Assembly (NCBI RefSeq): GCF_934277605.1
Contig: NZ_CAKQVD010000013.1
Coordinates: forward strand, 1 to 42,221
Direction of reading: 5' to 3'
Length of the DNA: 42,221 nucleotides
Source of the DNA: an uncultured Anaerotignum sp.
GTDB taxonomy: Bacteria; Bacillota; Clostridia; Lachnospirales; Anaerotignaceae
Every line of letters begins with the position of its first letter. Position 1 is the first letter of the stretch. Below the pieces are notes generated by a model that saw only the letters and a list, made by a program, of their open reading frames with translations, was not told where the DNA came from and did not search any database. The position numbers and the translations under genes were made by a program. Below are positions 30,823-39,816 of this stretch, piece by piece.

Positions 30823-31524
30823 TTACGCCAGCTTTTCCAGCATTTTTTCCACAAGCTCACTGCTGCGTTTTGCCGCCAAAGCAACGAATTGCTCATAGGA
30901 GATATTCGCCCCCTCATCCGCACTGTCACTGATGGCACGGATAATCACAAAGGGGATTCGGTTCAGCCAGCAGGCGTGTGCAATCGCTGCGCCCTCCATC
31001 TCTGCACAGTCCCCCTGCACATGCTTTTTGATATACTCCTTGCCCTCCTTTGTGCCGATGAATTGATCGCCACTGGCAATTCTGCCGAGAATCACATGAT
31101 AGTGCTCCGCCGTTTCCGCCGCTGCCTCCTGCGCCAGCTTCACAAGCATTTCATCCGCCTTAAAATAGCTTTCTGCCAAGCGAGGAATGGTGCCGATGGG
31201 ATCTCCCAGAGCGGAAACATCCATATCGTGCTGCACCGCATCCGTAGAAATCAAAATATCCCCAATCTCCAGCTCGGGATGGATGGCGCCCGCACAGCCT
31301 GTATTGATGATATAATCCACACCGAAATGGTCAATCAACACCTGTGTGCAAACAGCCGCATTCACCTTGCCGATCCCGCTGATAACCAGCACAATGCTGT
31401 TGCCGCAATATTTCCCGACATGGAAATCCAGACCGATGATATTCTTTGTGGTTACAATTTCGACCTTCTCTTTTAAATATGTAACTTCCTCCGACATTGC
31501 GCCAATGATGCCAATGGTTTTCAT
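30823..31524 (-). CDS. mtnN: 5'-methylthioadenosine/S-adenosylhomocysteine nucleosidase
   Basis: A 233-aa cytoplasmic nucleosidase cleaving adenine from MTA and SAH, for methionine salvage and SAH detoxification. IGIIGAMSEEVTYLK carries the catalytic glutamate region, NTGCAGA is the phosphorylase-fold glycine loop, CAEMEGAAIAH binds the ribose and AISDSADEGA holds the catalytic Asp. The start at 31524 gives the usual length; an in-frame extension to 31656 has no ribosome site. It is transcribed divergently from the C26 hydrolase gene. Confidence 0.94.
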   Translation of the reverse strand: MKTIGIIGAMSEEVTYLKEKVEIVTTKNIIGLDFHVGKYCGNSIVLVISGIGKVNAAVCTQVLIDHFGVDYIINTGCAGAIHPELEIGDILISTDAVQHDMDVSALGDPIGTIPRLAESYFKADEMLVKLAQEAAAETAEHYHVILGRIASGDQFIGTKEGKEYIKKHVQGDCAEMEGAAIAHACWLNRIPFVIIRAISDSADEGANISYEQFVALAAKRSSELVEKMLEKLA

Positions 31525-31594
31525 TTCGTTGTCATCTCCGTTTCTGTCAATTTTGTTGGCAGAGATTCCGCCGTTTCTTTTCTCTTTCATCCGA

Positions 31595-31624
31595 ATTATA
31601 CCACAAACGGTATACACTGTGCAA
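31595..31624 (-). promoter_or_regulatory. Promoter of mtnN
   Basis: Minus strand TTGCAC (31619-31624), 18-bp spacer, TATAAT (31595-31600). Confidence 0.7.
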
Positions 31625-31650
31625 GTCGAGCCTCTTTTGCCATCCTTCCG

Positions 31651-31679
31651 TTGCAAAATGAGGGGTTCTTTTGTATACT
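31651..31679 (+). promoter_or_regulatory. Promoter of the C26 hydrolase-mscS-DUF951 operon
   Basis: TTGCAA (31651-31656), 17-bp spacer, TATACT (31674-31679), about 27 nt before the ribosome site. Confidence 0.75.
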
Positions 31680-31712
31680 GATAAGGAAAAAGAAAGCAAG
31701 AGGTGGAAACAA

Positions 31713-32426
31713 ATGAACAGAAAGCTCATCATCGGCATTACGCCGAATTATTCTTATGAAAAAAAGGAATACACACTCAGCGAGGACTATGTGCTGGCGA
31801 TTGAAAAGGCGGGCGGCTGCCCCCTCGTTCTTCTGCCGCCGCAAAGCCTGCCGCCCTTTCTGGATGGGCTTTTGCTGACCGGCGGCGGAGATATCGATCC
31901 ACTGCTGTTCGGGGAGGAGCCATTGTGCCAAAGCGGCGAAATCAATCCCCTGCGGGATGCCTATGAAATGCGTATCTGCGAGGAGGCACTTGAAAGGGAT
32001 ATCCCCATGCTTGGCATTTGCCGCGGGATGCAGGTAATGAATATCGTCAAGGGCGGCGGGATCTATCAGGATATCGGCGTGCAGGCAGGCACAACCCTCA
32101 AGCATATCCAGCAGGCGCCACGCTCCTATGGCACACACAGCATTTTCATCGAGGATAACACCCTTTTAACTGACCTTTGGGAGAACAAGCGCACGGTTGT
32201 CAATTCCCTGCACCATCAATCCTGCTCGACACTCGGCGAGGGCTTTCTTGCCTCTGCCCGCAGTGCAGACGGCTTAATCGAGGCCATCGAGCATAAGGAG
32301 AAACGCTTTGCCGTAGGGGTACAATGGCATCCGGAGGCAATGAAAACAGAGGAAATGGGGCTGCTCTTTACTGCCTTCCTAAAGGCGGCGGCAGCCTATC
32401 GTAAAAAACAGGAGGAAACGGTATGA
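31713..32426 (+). CDS. Gamma-glutamyl-gamma-aminobutyrate hydrolase family protein (peptidase C26)
   Basis: A 237-aa class I glutamine-amidotransferase-fold hydrolase of the PuuD type, cleaving gamma-glutamyl amides. The start ITPNYSY, the LLTGGGDIDPLLFGEEP block, the nucleophile elbow LGICRGMQVMNI with the catalytic Cys, and GVQWHPEAM with the His-x-Glu pair are all present. The start at 31713 has AGAGGTGG; the upstream frame to 31671 is not needed. Its stop overlaps the mscS start by four bases (ATGA). No putrescine-pathway genes are adjacent, so the substrate could be another gamma-glutamyl compound. Confidence 0.9.
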   Translation: MNRKLIIGITPNYSYEKKEYTLSEDYVLAIEKAGGCPLVLLPPQSLPPFLDGLLLTGGGDIDPLLFGEEPLCQSGEINPLRDAYEMRICEEALERDIPMLGICRGMQVMNIVKGGGIYQDIGVQAGTTLKHIQQAPRSYGTHSIFIEDNTLLTDLWENKRTVVNSLHHQSCSTLGEGFLASARSADGLIEAIEHKEKRFAVGVQWHPEAMKTEEMGLLFTAFLKAAAAYRKKQEETV

Positions 32427-33307
32427 GTATCTTTTCAAGCATAGATTCCATTGTGGAACAGCTTTTGCCGGAATCCCTGACAGATTCCGTTACGGCAAAC
32501 GGGCTGCTTGCCTTTGGCGCAAAGCTTTTGGAAATCATCGGTATCCTTTTTCTTTGCTGGGTGCTGATTCGCCTTTCCAAGCGTCTTGTGAAGCGTTTTT
32601 TGGATGCGCAGGTGCAGAAAAAGCACCTTGCCATGTCCGAGCGTAAGGCGGATACGCTCAATTCCGTCACAGGCAGCATTTTGAAATATCTGATTTATTT
32701 CATCGGGCTTGCGGCGGTGCTGAAGCAGCTCGGCGTGCCATCAGAATCCTTGGTGGTCATCGCCTCTGCCGGCTCTGTTGCCATCGGCTTAGGTGCGCAG
32801 GGCATTGTGACCGATATGATGGAGGGCTTTTTCATCCTCTTTGAAGACCACTATGCCGTAGGGGATGTGGTTACCATACAAGGCATTACCGGCACTGTGG
32901 AAAGCGTGACACTGCGCTCCACAAAGCTGCGGGATCCCGCCGGCTGTGTGCATATCATTCCCAACGGCTCTGTCGGTACGGTTACCAATCTTTGCAAGGA
33001 TTTCATCAATGCGATTGTGACCGTCGGCATTGCCTATGGCGAAAGCATTGACCATGCCCTTGCCGTTTTGCGGGATGAAATGGAAAAAACCGCCGATATG
33101 GAGGATATCCTCGAAACGCCTGTGGTGGCAGGTGTCATCGGCTTGGATGATTCCGCCGTTACCATCAAGATTGTGGCAAAATGCAGAATAAAAATGAACT
33201 ATGCTGTGGAGGCGGAGCTGCGCCGCCGCATCAAAAACCGCTTTGATGCAGAGGGCATTGAAATTCCTTTTCCCCAGCAGGTGGTTCATTTGGTAAAGGA
33301 GGGATAA
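32423..33307 (+). CDS. MscS-family mechanosensitive ion channel
   Basis: A 294-aa small-conductance mechanosensitive channel. Helices lie at about residues 30-50 and 83-105, and the pore-lining TM3 is recognisable as ASAGSVAIGLGAQGIVTDMM with its Gly/Ala packing. FFILFEDHYAVGDVVTIQG opens the beta domain and HIIPNGSVGTVTN lies at the vestibule. Length matches MscS. It is translationally coupled to the upstream hydrolase gene and followed 3 bp later by the DUF951 gene, an arrangement frequently seen for DUF951. Confidence 0.92.
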   Translation: MSIFSSIDSIVEQLLPESLTDSVTANGLLAFGAKLLEIIGILFLCWVLIRLSKRLVKRFLDAQVQKKHLAMSERKADTLNSVTGSILKYLIYFIGLAAVLKQLGVPSESLVVIASAGSVAIGLGAQGIVTDMMEGFFILFEDHYAVGDVVTIQGITGTVESVTLRSTKLRDPAGCVHIIPNGSVGTVTNLCKDFINAIVTVGIAYGESIDHALAVLRDEMEKTADMEDILETPVVAGVIGLDDSAVTIKIVAKCRIKMNYAVEAELRRRIKNRFDAEGIEIPFPQQVVHLVKEG

Positions 33308-33310
33308 CGC

Positions 33311-33496
33311 ATGAATTTTTCTGTCGGAGATATTGTGCAAATGAAAAAAAGCCACCCCTGTGGCTCTTCTCAATGGGAAATTTTGAGAACCGGCATTGAT
33401 TTCCGTATCAAATGCTGCGGCTGTGGACACATGGTCATGCTGCCCAGAGCAAAATTCGAGAAAAACGTAAAAAAAATCATTCCTAAAGAGCAATAA
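33311..33496 (+). CDS. DUF951 family protein
   Basis: A 61-aa protein of the DUF951 family: VGDIVQMKKSHPCGS, WEILRTGIDFRIKCCGCGH and MLPRAKFEKNVKKI match its single conserved domain. The cysteines (PCG and KCCGCGH) suggest zinc binding. It begins 3 bp after mscS, in the usual Firmicute order. The function is unknown; a nucleic-acid-binding role has been suggested for the fold but not shown here. Confidence 0.92.
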   Translation: MNFSVGDIVQMKKSHPCGSSQWEILRTGIDFRIKCCGCGHMVMLPRAKFEKNVKKIIPKEQ

Positions 33497-33500
33497 AAAA

Positions 33501-33537
33501 ACAGGGTATCTCAATCTTGAGATACTCTGTTTTTTTC
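33501..33537. terminator. Bidirectional terminator after DUF951
   Basis: A 13-bp stem (33501-33513 with 33518-33530, one G-T pair), ATCT loop and seven or more T. It also faces the convergent zinc-ATPase gene. Confidence 0.88.
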
Positions 33538-33554
33538 TGTCGAATCCCCTCTGC

Positions 33555-35531
33555 TTAATCCTTCTTCCGCATTGCATTCAAAATTGCCAGCACACAAACC
33601 CCGACATCCGCAAACACCGCCATCCACATCGTTGCGATACCGGGAACGGAAAGCAGCAGCACCAAAATCTTAAAGCCCAGTGCAAAGCCGACGTTTTGGT
33701 TCACAATCCTGCCTGTTTTCTTGGCAATCCGCATACCGACCGCAAGCTTGCCGATGTCATCATCCATCAGCACAACATCTGCCGCCTCAATCGCCGCATC
33801 CGAGCCGATGGCTCCCATGGCAATCCCCAAATCCGCCTGCGCCAACACAGGTGCATCATTGATGCCGTCGCCCACAAAGGCACCTCCGTGTCCTTCCATC
33901 CATTCCGCCTTCTGTTCGGGCAGCAGCTCACTGTAAAACCCATCCAGATGCAGCTCCTCTGCCACTGCCGCCGCTGTTTCCGCGCGGTCTCCCGTCAGCA
34001 TAATCATTTCCCGAATCCCCTGCTTGCGCAAGGCCGCCAATGCGTCCGCAATGTTTTCCTTCAGCGTATCCGCAACCAGAATATGTCCCAAGAACCTGCC
34101 GCCCTTCGCCACATAAACCACTGTGCCGATTCCCTTTGCCGTTTCATACGGGATTTTCTCCCGCTCCATCAAGCGACTGTTCCCCAAAAGAACCGTCTCG
34201 CCGTCCATTTCATAGGAAATGCCGTAGCCGCCCAGCTCCCGATAGCCCTCCGCCGCCGGAAGTACGCCCTCGTATGCCTGTGCGATGGCCTGCGCAATGG
34301 GATGGTTGCTCATTGCCTCGCCGATGGCTGCCAGCCTCAGCACATCTCCCTTTACCTCCGTTACAGAAAATTTTCCCTTCGTCAATGTGCCTGTTTTATC
34401 GAATGCAATGGTTTTCAGGTGCGCCAGTGTATCCAAATCTCCGCCGCCCTTAATCAAAATCCCCCGCTTTGATGCCGCACCGATGCCCGCAAAATACGTC
34501 AGCGGCACAGAAAGCACCAATGCACAGGGGCAGGAAACAACCAAAAACACCAAGGCTCTGCCAAACCACAGCGAAAAGCTGCCCACCTTCGCCAAGGGCG
34601 GCAAAACCGCAACCAAGACCGCAAGCAAAACCACAACAGGCGTATACACCCTTGCAAAGCGTGTGATGAATGTTTCCGTTTTGGATTTCTTTGCGGCGGC
34701 ATTTTCCACCATCTCCAAAATCTTCATCACAGTGGATTCGCCAAAGCCCTTTTCCACACGAATGTGCAGGCTCCCATCCAAGTTAATGCAGCCGCTCAAC
34801 ACCTGTGTGCCAACCTCTGCAAAACGGGGCAGAGCCTCGCCCGTCAGCGCCGCCGTATCCAGCATGGCATGGCCCTGTGTAATCACGCCATCCAAGGGGA
34901 TTCTTTCCCCCGCCTTAACCAAAATCGTATCCCCAATCTGCACCAAGGCAGGTGCAACACGCCGCTCCTGTCCATCAATCAGCAGGCGTGCAAAATCGGG
35001 GCGAATATCCAAAAGCGCTGTGATGGATTTTCGGGAGCGTGCCACAGCATATTCCTGAAATGCCTCGCCCACCTGATAGAACAGCATGACGAAAACCGCC
35101 TCCGCCATCTCCCCAAGATACAATGCACCAATCGTGGAAAAGGACATCAGGAAGTTTTCATCAAACACCCTGCCCTGCACGATGTTCCTTCCCGCACGCA
35201 GCAAAACATCATACCCGAAAATCAAATAGGCACACCAAAACAGCAGCCTGCCGCCCACGCCTTCCCGCAGGAAAACCGCCGCAAGAAAAACTGCCAAGCC
35301 TACACCGAACCGCAGAAAAAATTTGCCGTCAAACACATTTTCGTTGCCATGCACATGGTCATGCCCGCAGCCACAGCCACAATCATCATCACAGCAAGCC
35401 TCCTGCTCACCACAGCCGCAGTGCGCCTTCTCATGTGCGTGGTCGTGTCCACAGCCGCAGTGGTCATGCTCCTTTTCGTGTGCATGGTCGTGTCCGCAAT
35501 GCTCATGTTTATGGGAATGTCCTTCCTTCAT
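33555..35531 (-). CDS. Zinc/cadmium-type P1B ATPase with a His/Cys-rich N-terminus
   Basis: A 658-aa heavy-metal efflux ATPase. The usual ferredoxin-like HMA domain is absent. Instead residues 1-63 are a metal-binding tail of repeated HCGCGHDHAHEK-type units. The core has LTGEALP (about 229), the metal-site CPC in VVSCPCALVLSVP (334-336), the phosphorylated Asp in DKTGTLTKG (378-382) and GDGINDAPVLAQ. CPC with a His-rich tail fits Zn2+/Cd2+/Pb2+ export. It is downstream of an ArsR repressor with a CzrA-like zinc site. An operator-like repeat lies in the 99-bp gap, which also holds a GGCTGTAA hairpin. Confidence 0.92.
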   Translation of the reverse strand: MKEGHSHKHEHCGHDHAHEKEHDHCGCGHDHAHEKAHCGCGEQEACCDDDCGCGCGHDHVHGNENVFDGKFFLRFGVGLAVFLAAVFLREGVGGRLLFWCAYLIFGYDVLLRAGRNIVQGRVFDENFLMSFSTIGALYLGEMAEAVFVMLFYQVGEAFQEYAVARSRKSITALLDIRPDFARLLIDGQERRVAPALVQIGDTILVKAGERIPLDGVITQGHAMLDTAALTGEALPRFAEVGTQVLSGCINLDGSLHIRVEKGFGESTVMKILEMVENAAAKKSKTETFITRFARVYTPVVVLLAVLVAVLPPLAKVGSFSLWFGRALVFLVVSCPCALVLSVPLTYFAGIGAASKRGILIKGGGDLDTLAHLKTIAFDKTGTLTKGKFSVTEVKGDVLRLAAIGEAMSNHPIAQAIAQAYEGVLPAAEGYRELGGYGISYEMDGETVLLGNSRLMEREKIPYETAKGIGTVVYVAKGGRFLGHILVADTLKENIADALAALRKQGIREMIMLTGDRAETAAAVAEELHLDGFYSELLPEQKAEWMEGHGGAFVGDGINDAPVLAQADLGIAMGAIGSDAAIEAADVVLMDDDIGKLAVGMRIAKKTGRIVNQNVGFALGFKILVLLLSVPGIATMWMAVFADVGVCVLAILNAMRKKD

Positions 35532-35556
35532 CCTTCACACCTCTTTTTGTTTGTTC

Positions 35557-35576
35557 ACATGAATAATCGTTCATAT
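35557..35576 (-). promoter_or_regulatory. ArsR-type operator before the ATPase gene
   Basis: Imperfect palindrome ACATGAATAATCGTTCATAT, of the same TGAA...TTCA form as the operator upstream of arsR. It could allow a second, metal-controlled promoter for the ATPase. Confidence 0.5.
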
Positions 35577-35630
35577 ATTTTCTTGAAATTTAGGCTGTAA
35601 CCCTTCATATCATTACAGCCTGTTTGATTT

Positions 35631-35975
35631 TTATTCTTGATATCCACGCTTATGCCGCAAATGCGTCATGCCCTGCTCCAAAACCATGCGAATATGCTCA
35701 TCATCCAGAGAATAAAACACGGTTTTGCCTTCCTTGCGGTATTTGACAAGGTCATTCTGCCGCAAAACCCGCAGCTGATGGGACACTGCCGATTGGCTCA
35801 TTTCCAGCACATCCGCCAAATCCCCCACATTCCGCTCGCCTTCCAAAAGGATTTGCAAAATGCGGATGCGGGTTGCATCGCCGAAAATCTTAAAAAATTC
35901 TGCCAGCTCCTGCATAAACTCCTGCTGCAGTTCCTTTTCCATATCAAATTCTTCCTGCATCGGTGTCTCCTTCAT
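35631..35975 (-). CDS. ArsR/SmtB-family metal-sensing repressor (CzrA-like)
   Basis: A 114-aa winged-helix repressor. The recognition helix is MSQSAVSHQLRVLRQ. The C-terminal helix carries DEHIRMVLEQGMTHLRH, exactly the D-x-H-x10-H-x2-H alpha-5 zinc site of CzrA/SmtB, while the N-terminal cysteine site of CadC is absent. That predicts Zn2+ or Co2+ sensing rather than Cd2+/Pb2+. It has a near-consensus promoter overlapped by a palindromic operator, so it should repress itself and the downstream ATPase until zinc accumulates. The ATG at 35975 follows GGGAG. Confidence 0.93.
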   Translation of the reverse strand: MKETPMQEEFDMEKELQQEFMQELAEFFKIFGDATRIRILQILLEGERNVGDLADVLEMSQSAVSHQLRVLRQNDLVKYRKEGKTVFYSLDDEHIRMVLEQGMTHLRHKRGYQE

Positions 35976-35991
35976 GGCTTGCTCCCTTTCT

Positions 35992-36039
35992 TATATGAAT
36001 ATCTGCTCATATATTAACGTATCTCTTTCCTTTTGTCAA
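35992..36039 (-). promoter_or_regulatory. arsR promoter and overlapping operator
   Basis: Minus strand TTGACA (36034-36039), 17-bp spacer, TAATAT (36011-36016). The palindrome ATATGAATATCTGCTCATAT (35993-36012) covers the -10 and start site and matches the SmtB/ArsR operator type. Confidence 0.88.
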
Positions 36040-36061
36040 TTCTCTTATTGGCGAATTTTTA

Positions 36062-36970
36062 TCAATTCTTCTGTTCCTTCGGAAAATCAATCAGCTCAAT
36101 AAACCCCTTCAGCGCATGGGGCATGGCAACATTTTTCAGCCGCACCATCCCAATGCTGCGCTTGGGTACAGGCGGCTCCACAGGGATTTCAAAAAGGTGC
36201 TTATTTTGCAGCTCCTTCTGCGTAAATTCCTGAATGACATAGGTCAGCCCAAGGTTGATTTCCGCAAAGCTGACCAATAAATCACTGCTGCCCAGCTCCA
36301 AAATGGGATTCAGCACCACGCCGTTTTCCTCGGCATAGCGGTCAATATAGCGGCGGGAATTGCTCAAATCCTCCAGCAAAAGCAGGGGATATTTCGGCAA
36401 ATCCTTCAGCTCCATGCCCATCTCCGCAAGCCGCCGATACCGCTCGCCCCCCACCAAAACATCATGGATTTCAATGCAGGGCATAACCTCCAAATCCTCA
36501 TCCTCCGCCACAGGCAAATTGATAAAGCAAACATCCACACTGCCGTTTCTGAGCAGCTTCAAGGATTCGTATGTGGTTTTATTCGTCACTTTAATATTGA
36601 TATCGGGATACAGCTTATGATACTGCTCCAGATAGGGCAAAAGGAAATTGGCAATGACCGTATCGCTCGCCCCAATCTTCAGCTCCCCCATTTCCATGTG
36701 AACCATCTGATAATATTTTTCCTCCGCCGCCTGAATCAAGCCCAACGCCTGCTCCAAATAGGTATACAGCAGCTTGCCCTCGGCTGTGGGATAAACCCCC
36801 TTTGCTGTGCGCACCAAAAGCGGACTGCCCATGCGGTCCTCAAGCTGACGAATGGACATGCTGACCGCAGGCTGTGAAATAAACAGCTCTCTGGCCGCCG
36901 CAGACATATTGCCTGTGCGGACAACTGCACAAAAAATACGATATAAATCTAACGAAACATCAACTTTCAT
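36062..36970 (-). CDS. LysR-family transcriptional regulator
   Basis: A 302-aa LysR regulator. The N-terminal helix-turn-helix is plain (FCAVVRTGNMSAAARELFIS, then QPAVSMSIRQLEDRMG), followed by a ligand-binding domain with LKIGASDTVIANFLLPYLE. The C-terminal half resembles CysB/CbbR-like effector domains only generally, so no ligand is proposed. It has an AAAGGAGG site and its own promoter (37003-37031). Neighbours are the zinc system and a calcium-type ATPase; no obvious target is divergent from it. Confidence 0.92.
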   Translation of the reverse strand: MKVDVSLDLYRIFCAVVRTGNMSAAARELFISQPAVSMSIRQLEDRMGSPLLVRTAKGVYPTAEGKLLYTYLEQALGLIQAAEEKYYQMVHMEMGELKIGASDTVIANFLLPYLEQYHKLYPDINIKVTNKTTYESLKLLRNGSVDVCFINLPVAEDEDLEVMPCIEIHDVLVGGERYRRLAEMGMELKDLPKYPLLLLEDLSNSRRYIDRYAEENGVVLNPILELGSSDLLVSFAEINLGLTYVIQEFTQKELQNKHLFEIPVEPPVPKRSIGMVRLKNVAMPHALKGFIELIDFPKEQKN

Positions 36971-37002
36971 GAGGGAAGCCTCCTTTTTCTTTGGTTTCTT
37001 TT

Positions 37003-37031
37003 ATTATACAAAATTCAAAGAGACAGTACAA
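37003..37031 (-). promoter_or_regulatory. Promoter of the second LysR gene
   Basis: Minus strand TTGTAC (37026-37031), 17-bp spacer, TATAAT (37003-37008). Confidence 0.78.
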
Positions 37032-37074
37032 GAGTGATAAGAAAAAATGATAACGAAATTTTGCAAAAAACGGC

Positions 37075-39708
37075 TTATTTTTTCTCTGCTTGCCGCCGAT
37101 CCTTCCATTTTTCCAGCTCCACCACAGGCAGCGGTGTCAGCGCCAATGCCGCAACCAACAGCCATTGTATGCGGCTTAGCGGGCAAACCTTGAAAATTGC
37201 CGCCAACGGCTGCACCGTAATCACACCGATTTGCAGCAGACAGCCGATGAAAAACGCACCCCACAGCGCAGGGTTGCTTGTCGGCGAAAGCTGCAGCAGG
37301 GAACGCTCCGAGCGCATATTGAAGGCGTGTATCAGCTGTGAAAGCGAAAGCACCGCAAATGCCATTGTCCGCCCTATGCCATACGCCCCCGCCGCATCAA
37401 AATAAACATGCCCGATCCCGAAGGCAAGCAGGGCAAGCATCCCAATCATCATGCCCTCTGTCGCAATGCGGCCTGCCATGCCATCCGAAAAAAGCGAGCT
37501 GTCCCTTCTGGGCGGCCGTTCCATGCTGTCCGCCTGTGCAGGCTCCAAGCCCAAGGCAATCGCAGGCAAGGAATCCGTCACCAGATTTACCCACAAAAGC
37601 TGAATCGGCAACAGAGGTGCCACCCAACCAAAGCACATGGCAACGAAAATCGTCATAATCTCCCCAATGTTGCTCGAAAGCAAAAAATGAACTGCCTTGC
37701 GGATGTTTTCATAAATGCCCCGTCCCTCTCGCACCGCCTCCACAATCGTTGCAAAGTTATCGTCCATCAGAATCATATCCGCCGCACCCTTTGCCACCTC
37801 TGTGCCGTTTTTCCCCATAGCACAGCCGATATCCGCCGCCTTCAGTGCAGGGGCATCATTCACGCCATCGCCCGTCATGGCAACCACATGCCCCTGCTTC
37901 TGAAATGCCTGCACAATCCGCACCTTATGCGCCGGGGAAACCCTTGCAAAAACAGTGCAGTCCGTCACTGCCTGTGTCAGCTCCTCATCCTCCATCTGCA
38001 TTAGCTCCTGCCCCGTCAGCACACGCTCCCCCCTATGATAAATGCCAAGCTGTGCGGCAATCGCCTGTGCGGTCAGCGCATGGTCACCCGTAATCATCAC
38101 AGGGCGAATCCCTGCCCTTTGGCAAATTTCCACCGCCTGCTGTGCCTCCGGCCTCGGCGGATCCATCATGCCTGCCATGCCTGCAAAAACCAAATCCTTC
38201 TCCAATGCCTCTGCCGTGAAAAAGAGCGGCTCCTCCTCCCATTCCCGAAATGCAACCGCCACCACACGCAGCGCATTTGCCGCCATTTCGCCGTTTTTCA
38301 GCCTTGCCTCGCTTTTTCTTCTGCCATCAAACACCGCCTGCCTGCCGCCATCCAGACAGCGTGTGCATTTTTCAAGCAAAACATCGGGCGCTCCCTTTGT
38401 GACGGAAATCCATTTTTCGCCGCTGCAATGCACCGTTGTCATCAGCTTTCGCTCCGAGGAAAACGGCACCTCGCCGATTCTCGGCATTTCCGCCCAAAGC
38501 CCCTTGAGCGAAACACCGCCCTCCTCCGCCGCCTCTGCAAGTGCCTTTTCCGTCGGCTCGCCAATGATTTTTGTCCCCCTTCGCTTCACATCGTTGCAAA
38601 GCGTAAACAGCGTTAATATAAACCGACGCTTCTCCTCATTTCTCTCCAAATCCTTCCCGATTGCCGCAAGCTGTGTCACCTTCATGCGATTTTGCGTGAG
38701 GGTGCCTGTTTTATCCGAGCAGATAATCTCGGCACTGCCCAAGGTTTCCACCGCAGGCAAACGGCGGATAATCGTGTTTTTCTTGGACATCCGCTGCATG
38801 CCGATGGCAAGCACAATCGTCACAATCGCAGGCAGTCCTTCGGGGATTGCCGCAACCGCAAGGCTGACAGAGGTCATAAACATCGGGAACGGTGCCTGCT
38901 TTCGCAAAAGCCCCATCACAAAAATAATGCCGCAGATACACAATGCCCCCATCCCCAGCAGCTTTCCCGTTTCGCCCAGCTTTTTTTGCAGGGGCGTTTC
39001 GCTCTCCTCCTGCTCTGCCAAAAGAGAGGCAATCTGCCCGATTTCCGTTGCCATGCCCGTTGCCGTAACTGCCGCCGTTCCCCTTCCGGAAAGCACATAG
39101 CTGCCCGCAAGCACCATGTTTTTTCTGTCACCGAGCAGTGTTTTCTCCGCTAAAATGCCCGCCTCCTTTTCCACCGCAAGCGATTCGCCCGTGATGGCGC
39201 TTTCCTCCGTTTTCAGCCCTTGGTTCACAAGCAGCCGCCCATCCGCACAAATATAATCCCCTGCCGTAAGCAGCAAAATATCCCCCTGCACAACCTCCTC
39301 CGCCGGAATCTCCTTTTCTTCTCCGCCCCGCAGCACCCTTGCCCGTGGCGCGGAAAGCTCCTGCAATGCCGCCAATGCCTTCTCTGCCCTGCTTTCCTGC
39401 AAAACGCCCAAAAACGCATTCAAAGCCACAATCGCAAGAATGATTGCGGCATCCACAAAATCCTTCTCGCCGTTCCAATAGGAAACCGCAACGGAAACCG
39501 CCGCCGCCCCCAGCAAAAGAAGAATCATAAAATCATTGAATTGTGCCAAAAACCGCCGCAAAAGGCTCTTTCGCCCCGCCGCCTGTGTCAAGCGGTTTTT
39601 CCCGTCTGCCTCTAACCGCTTTTCTGCCTCTGCATTGCTCAATCCGCTTTTTTCCTCTGTCCGCACCGTTTGCAGCACTGCCTGCGGTGTCATGCTCCAC
39701 CATGTCAT
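37075..39708 (-). CDS. Calcium-type (P2) cation-transporting ATPase
   Basis: An 877-aa P-type ATPase. The N-terminal cation-ATPase domain (GLSNAEAEKRL, then LLRRFLAQFNDFMILLLLGA), the TGESLAV loop, the helix-4 ion site AAIPEGLPAIVTIVLAIGM, the phosphorylated Asp in CSDKTGTLTQNRMKV, the KGAPDVLL nucleotide loop and MTGDGVNDAPALKAADIG are all seen. The C-terminal helices contain LLWVNLVTDSLPAIALG. The PEGLPA motif and length match bacterial Ca2+ (SERCA/PMCA-like) pumps. Start 39708 has GGAG at 9 nt; an ATG at 39723 has none. Ion specificity is inferred. Confidence 0.92.
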   Translation of the reverse strand: MTWWSMTPQAVLQTVRTEEKSGLSNAEAEKRLEADGKNRLTQAAGRKSLLRRFLAQFNDFMILLLLGAAAVSVAVSYWNGEKDFVDAAIILAIVALNAFLGVLQESRAEKALAALQELSAPRARVLRGGEEKEIPAEEVVQGDILLLTAGDYICADGRLLVNQGLKTEESAITGESLAVEKEAGILAEKTLLGDRKNMVLAGSYVLSGRGTAAVTATGMATEIGQIASLLAEQEESETPLQKKLGETGKLLGMGALCICGIIFVMGLLRKQAPFPMFMTSVSLAVAAIPEGLPAIVTIVLAIGMQRMSKKNTIIRRLPAVETLGSAEIICSDKTGTLTQNRMKVTQLAAIGKDLERNEEKRRFILTLFTLCNDVKRRGTKIIGEPTEKALAEAAEEGGVSLKGLWAEMPRIGEVPFSSERKLMTTVHCSGEKWISVTKGAPDVLLEKCTRCLDGGRQAVFDGRRKSEARLKNGEMAANALRVVAVAFREWEEEPLFFTAEALEKDLVFAGMAGMMDPPRPEAQQAVEICQRAGIRPVMITGDHALTAQAIAAQLGIYHRGERVLTGQELMQMEDEELTQAVTDCTVFARVSPAHKVRIVQAFQKQGHVVAMTGDGVNDAPALKAADIGCAMGKNGTEVAKGAADMILMDDNFATIVEAVREGRGIYENIRKAVHFLLSSNIGEIMTIFVAMCFGWVAPLLPIQLLWVNLVTDSLPAIALGLEPAQADSMERPPRRDSSLFSDGMAGRIATEGMMIGMLALLAFGIGHVYFDAAGAYGIGRTMAFAVLSLSQLIHAFNMRSERSLLQLSPTSNPALWGAFFIGCLLQIGVITVQPLAAIFKVCPLSRIQWLLVAALALTPLPVVELEKWKDRRQAEKK

Positions 39709-39816
39709 ATCCTCACACTCCATCTTTTGTTGTTCTGCTTGTCTTTTCTCCCAGTCTATGCGGACAAGCGCAAAAAAAGACCATCCGCATAGGATGGTTA
39801 GCAGGAGGTGATATCC

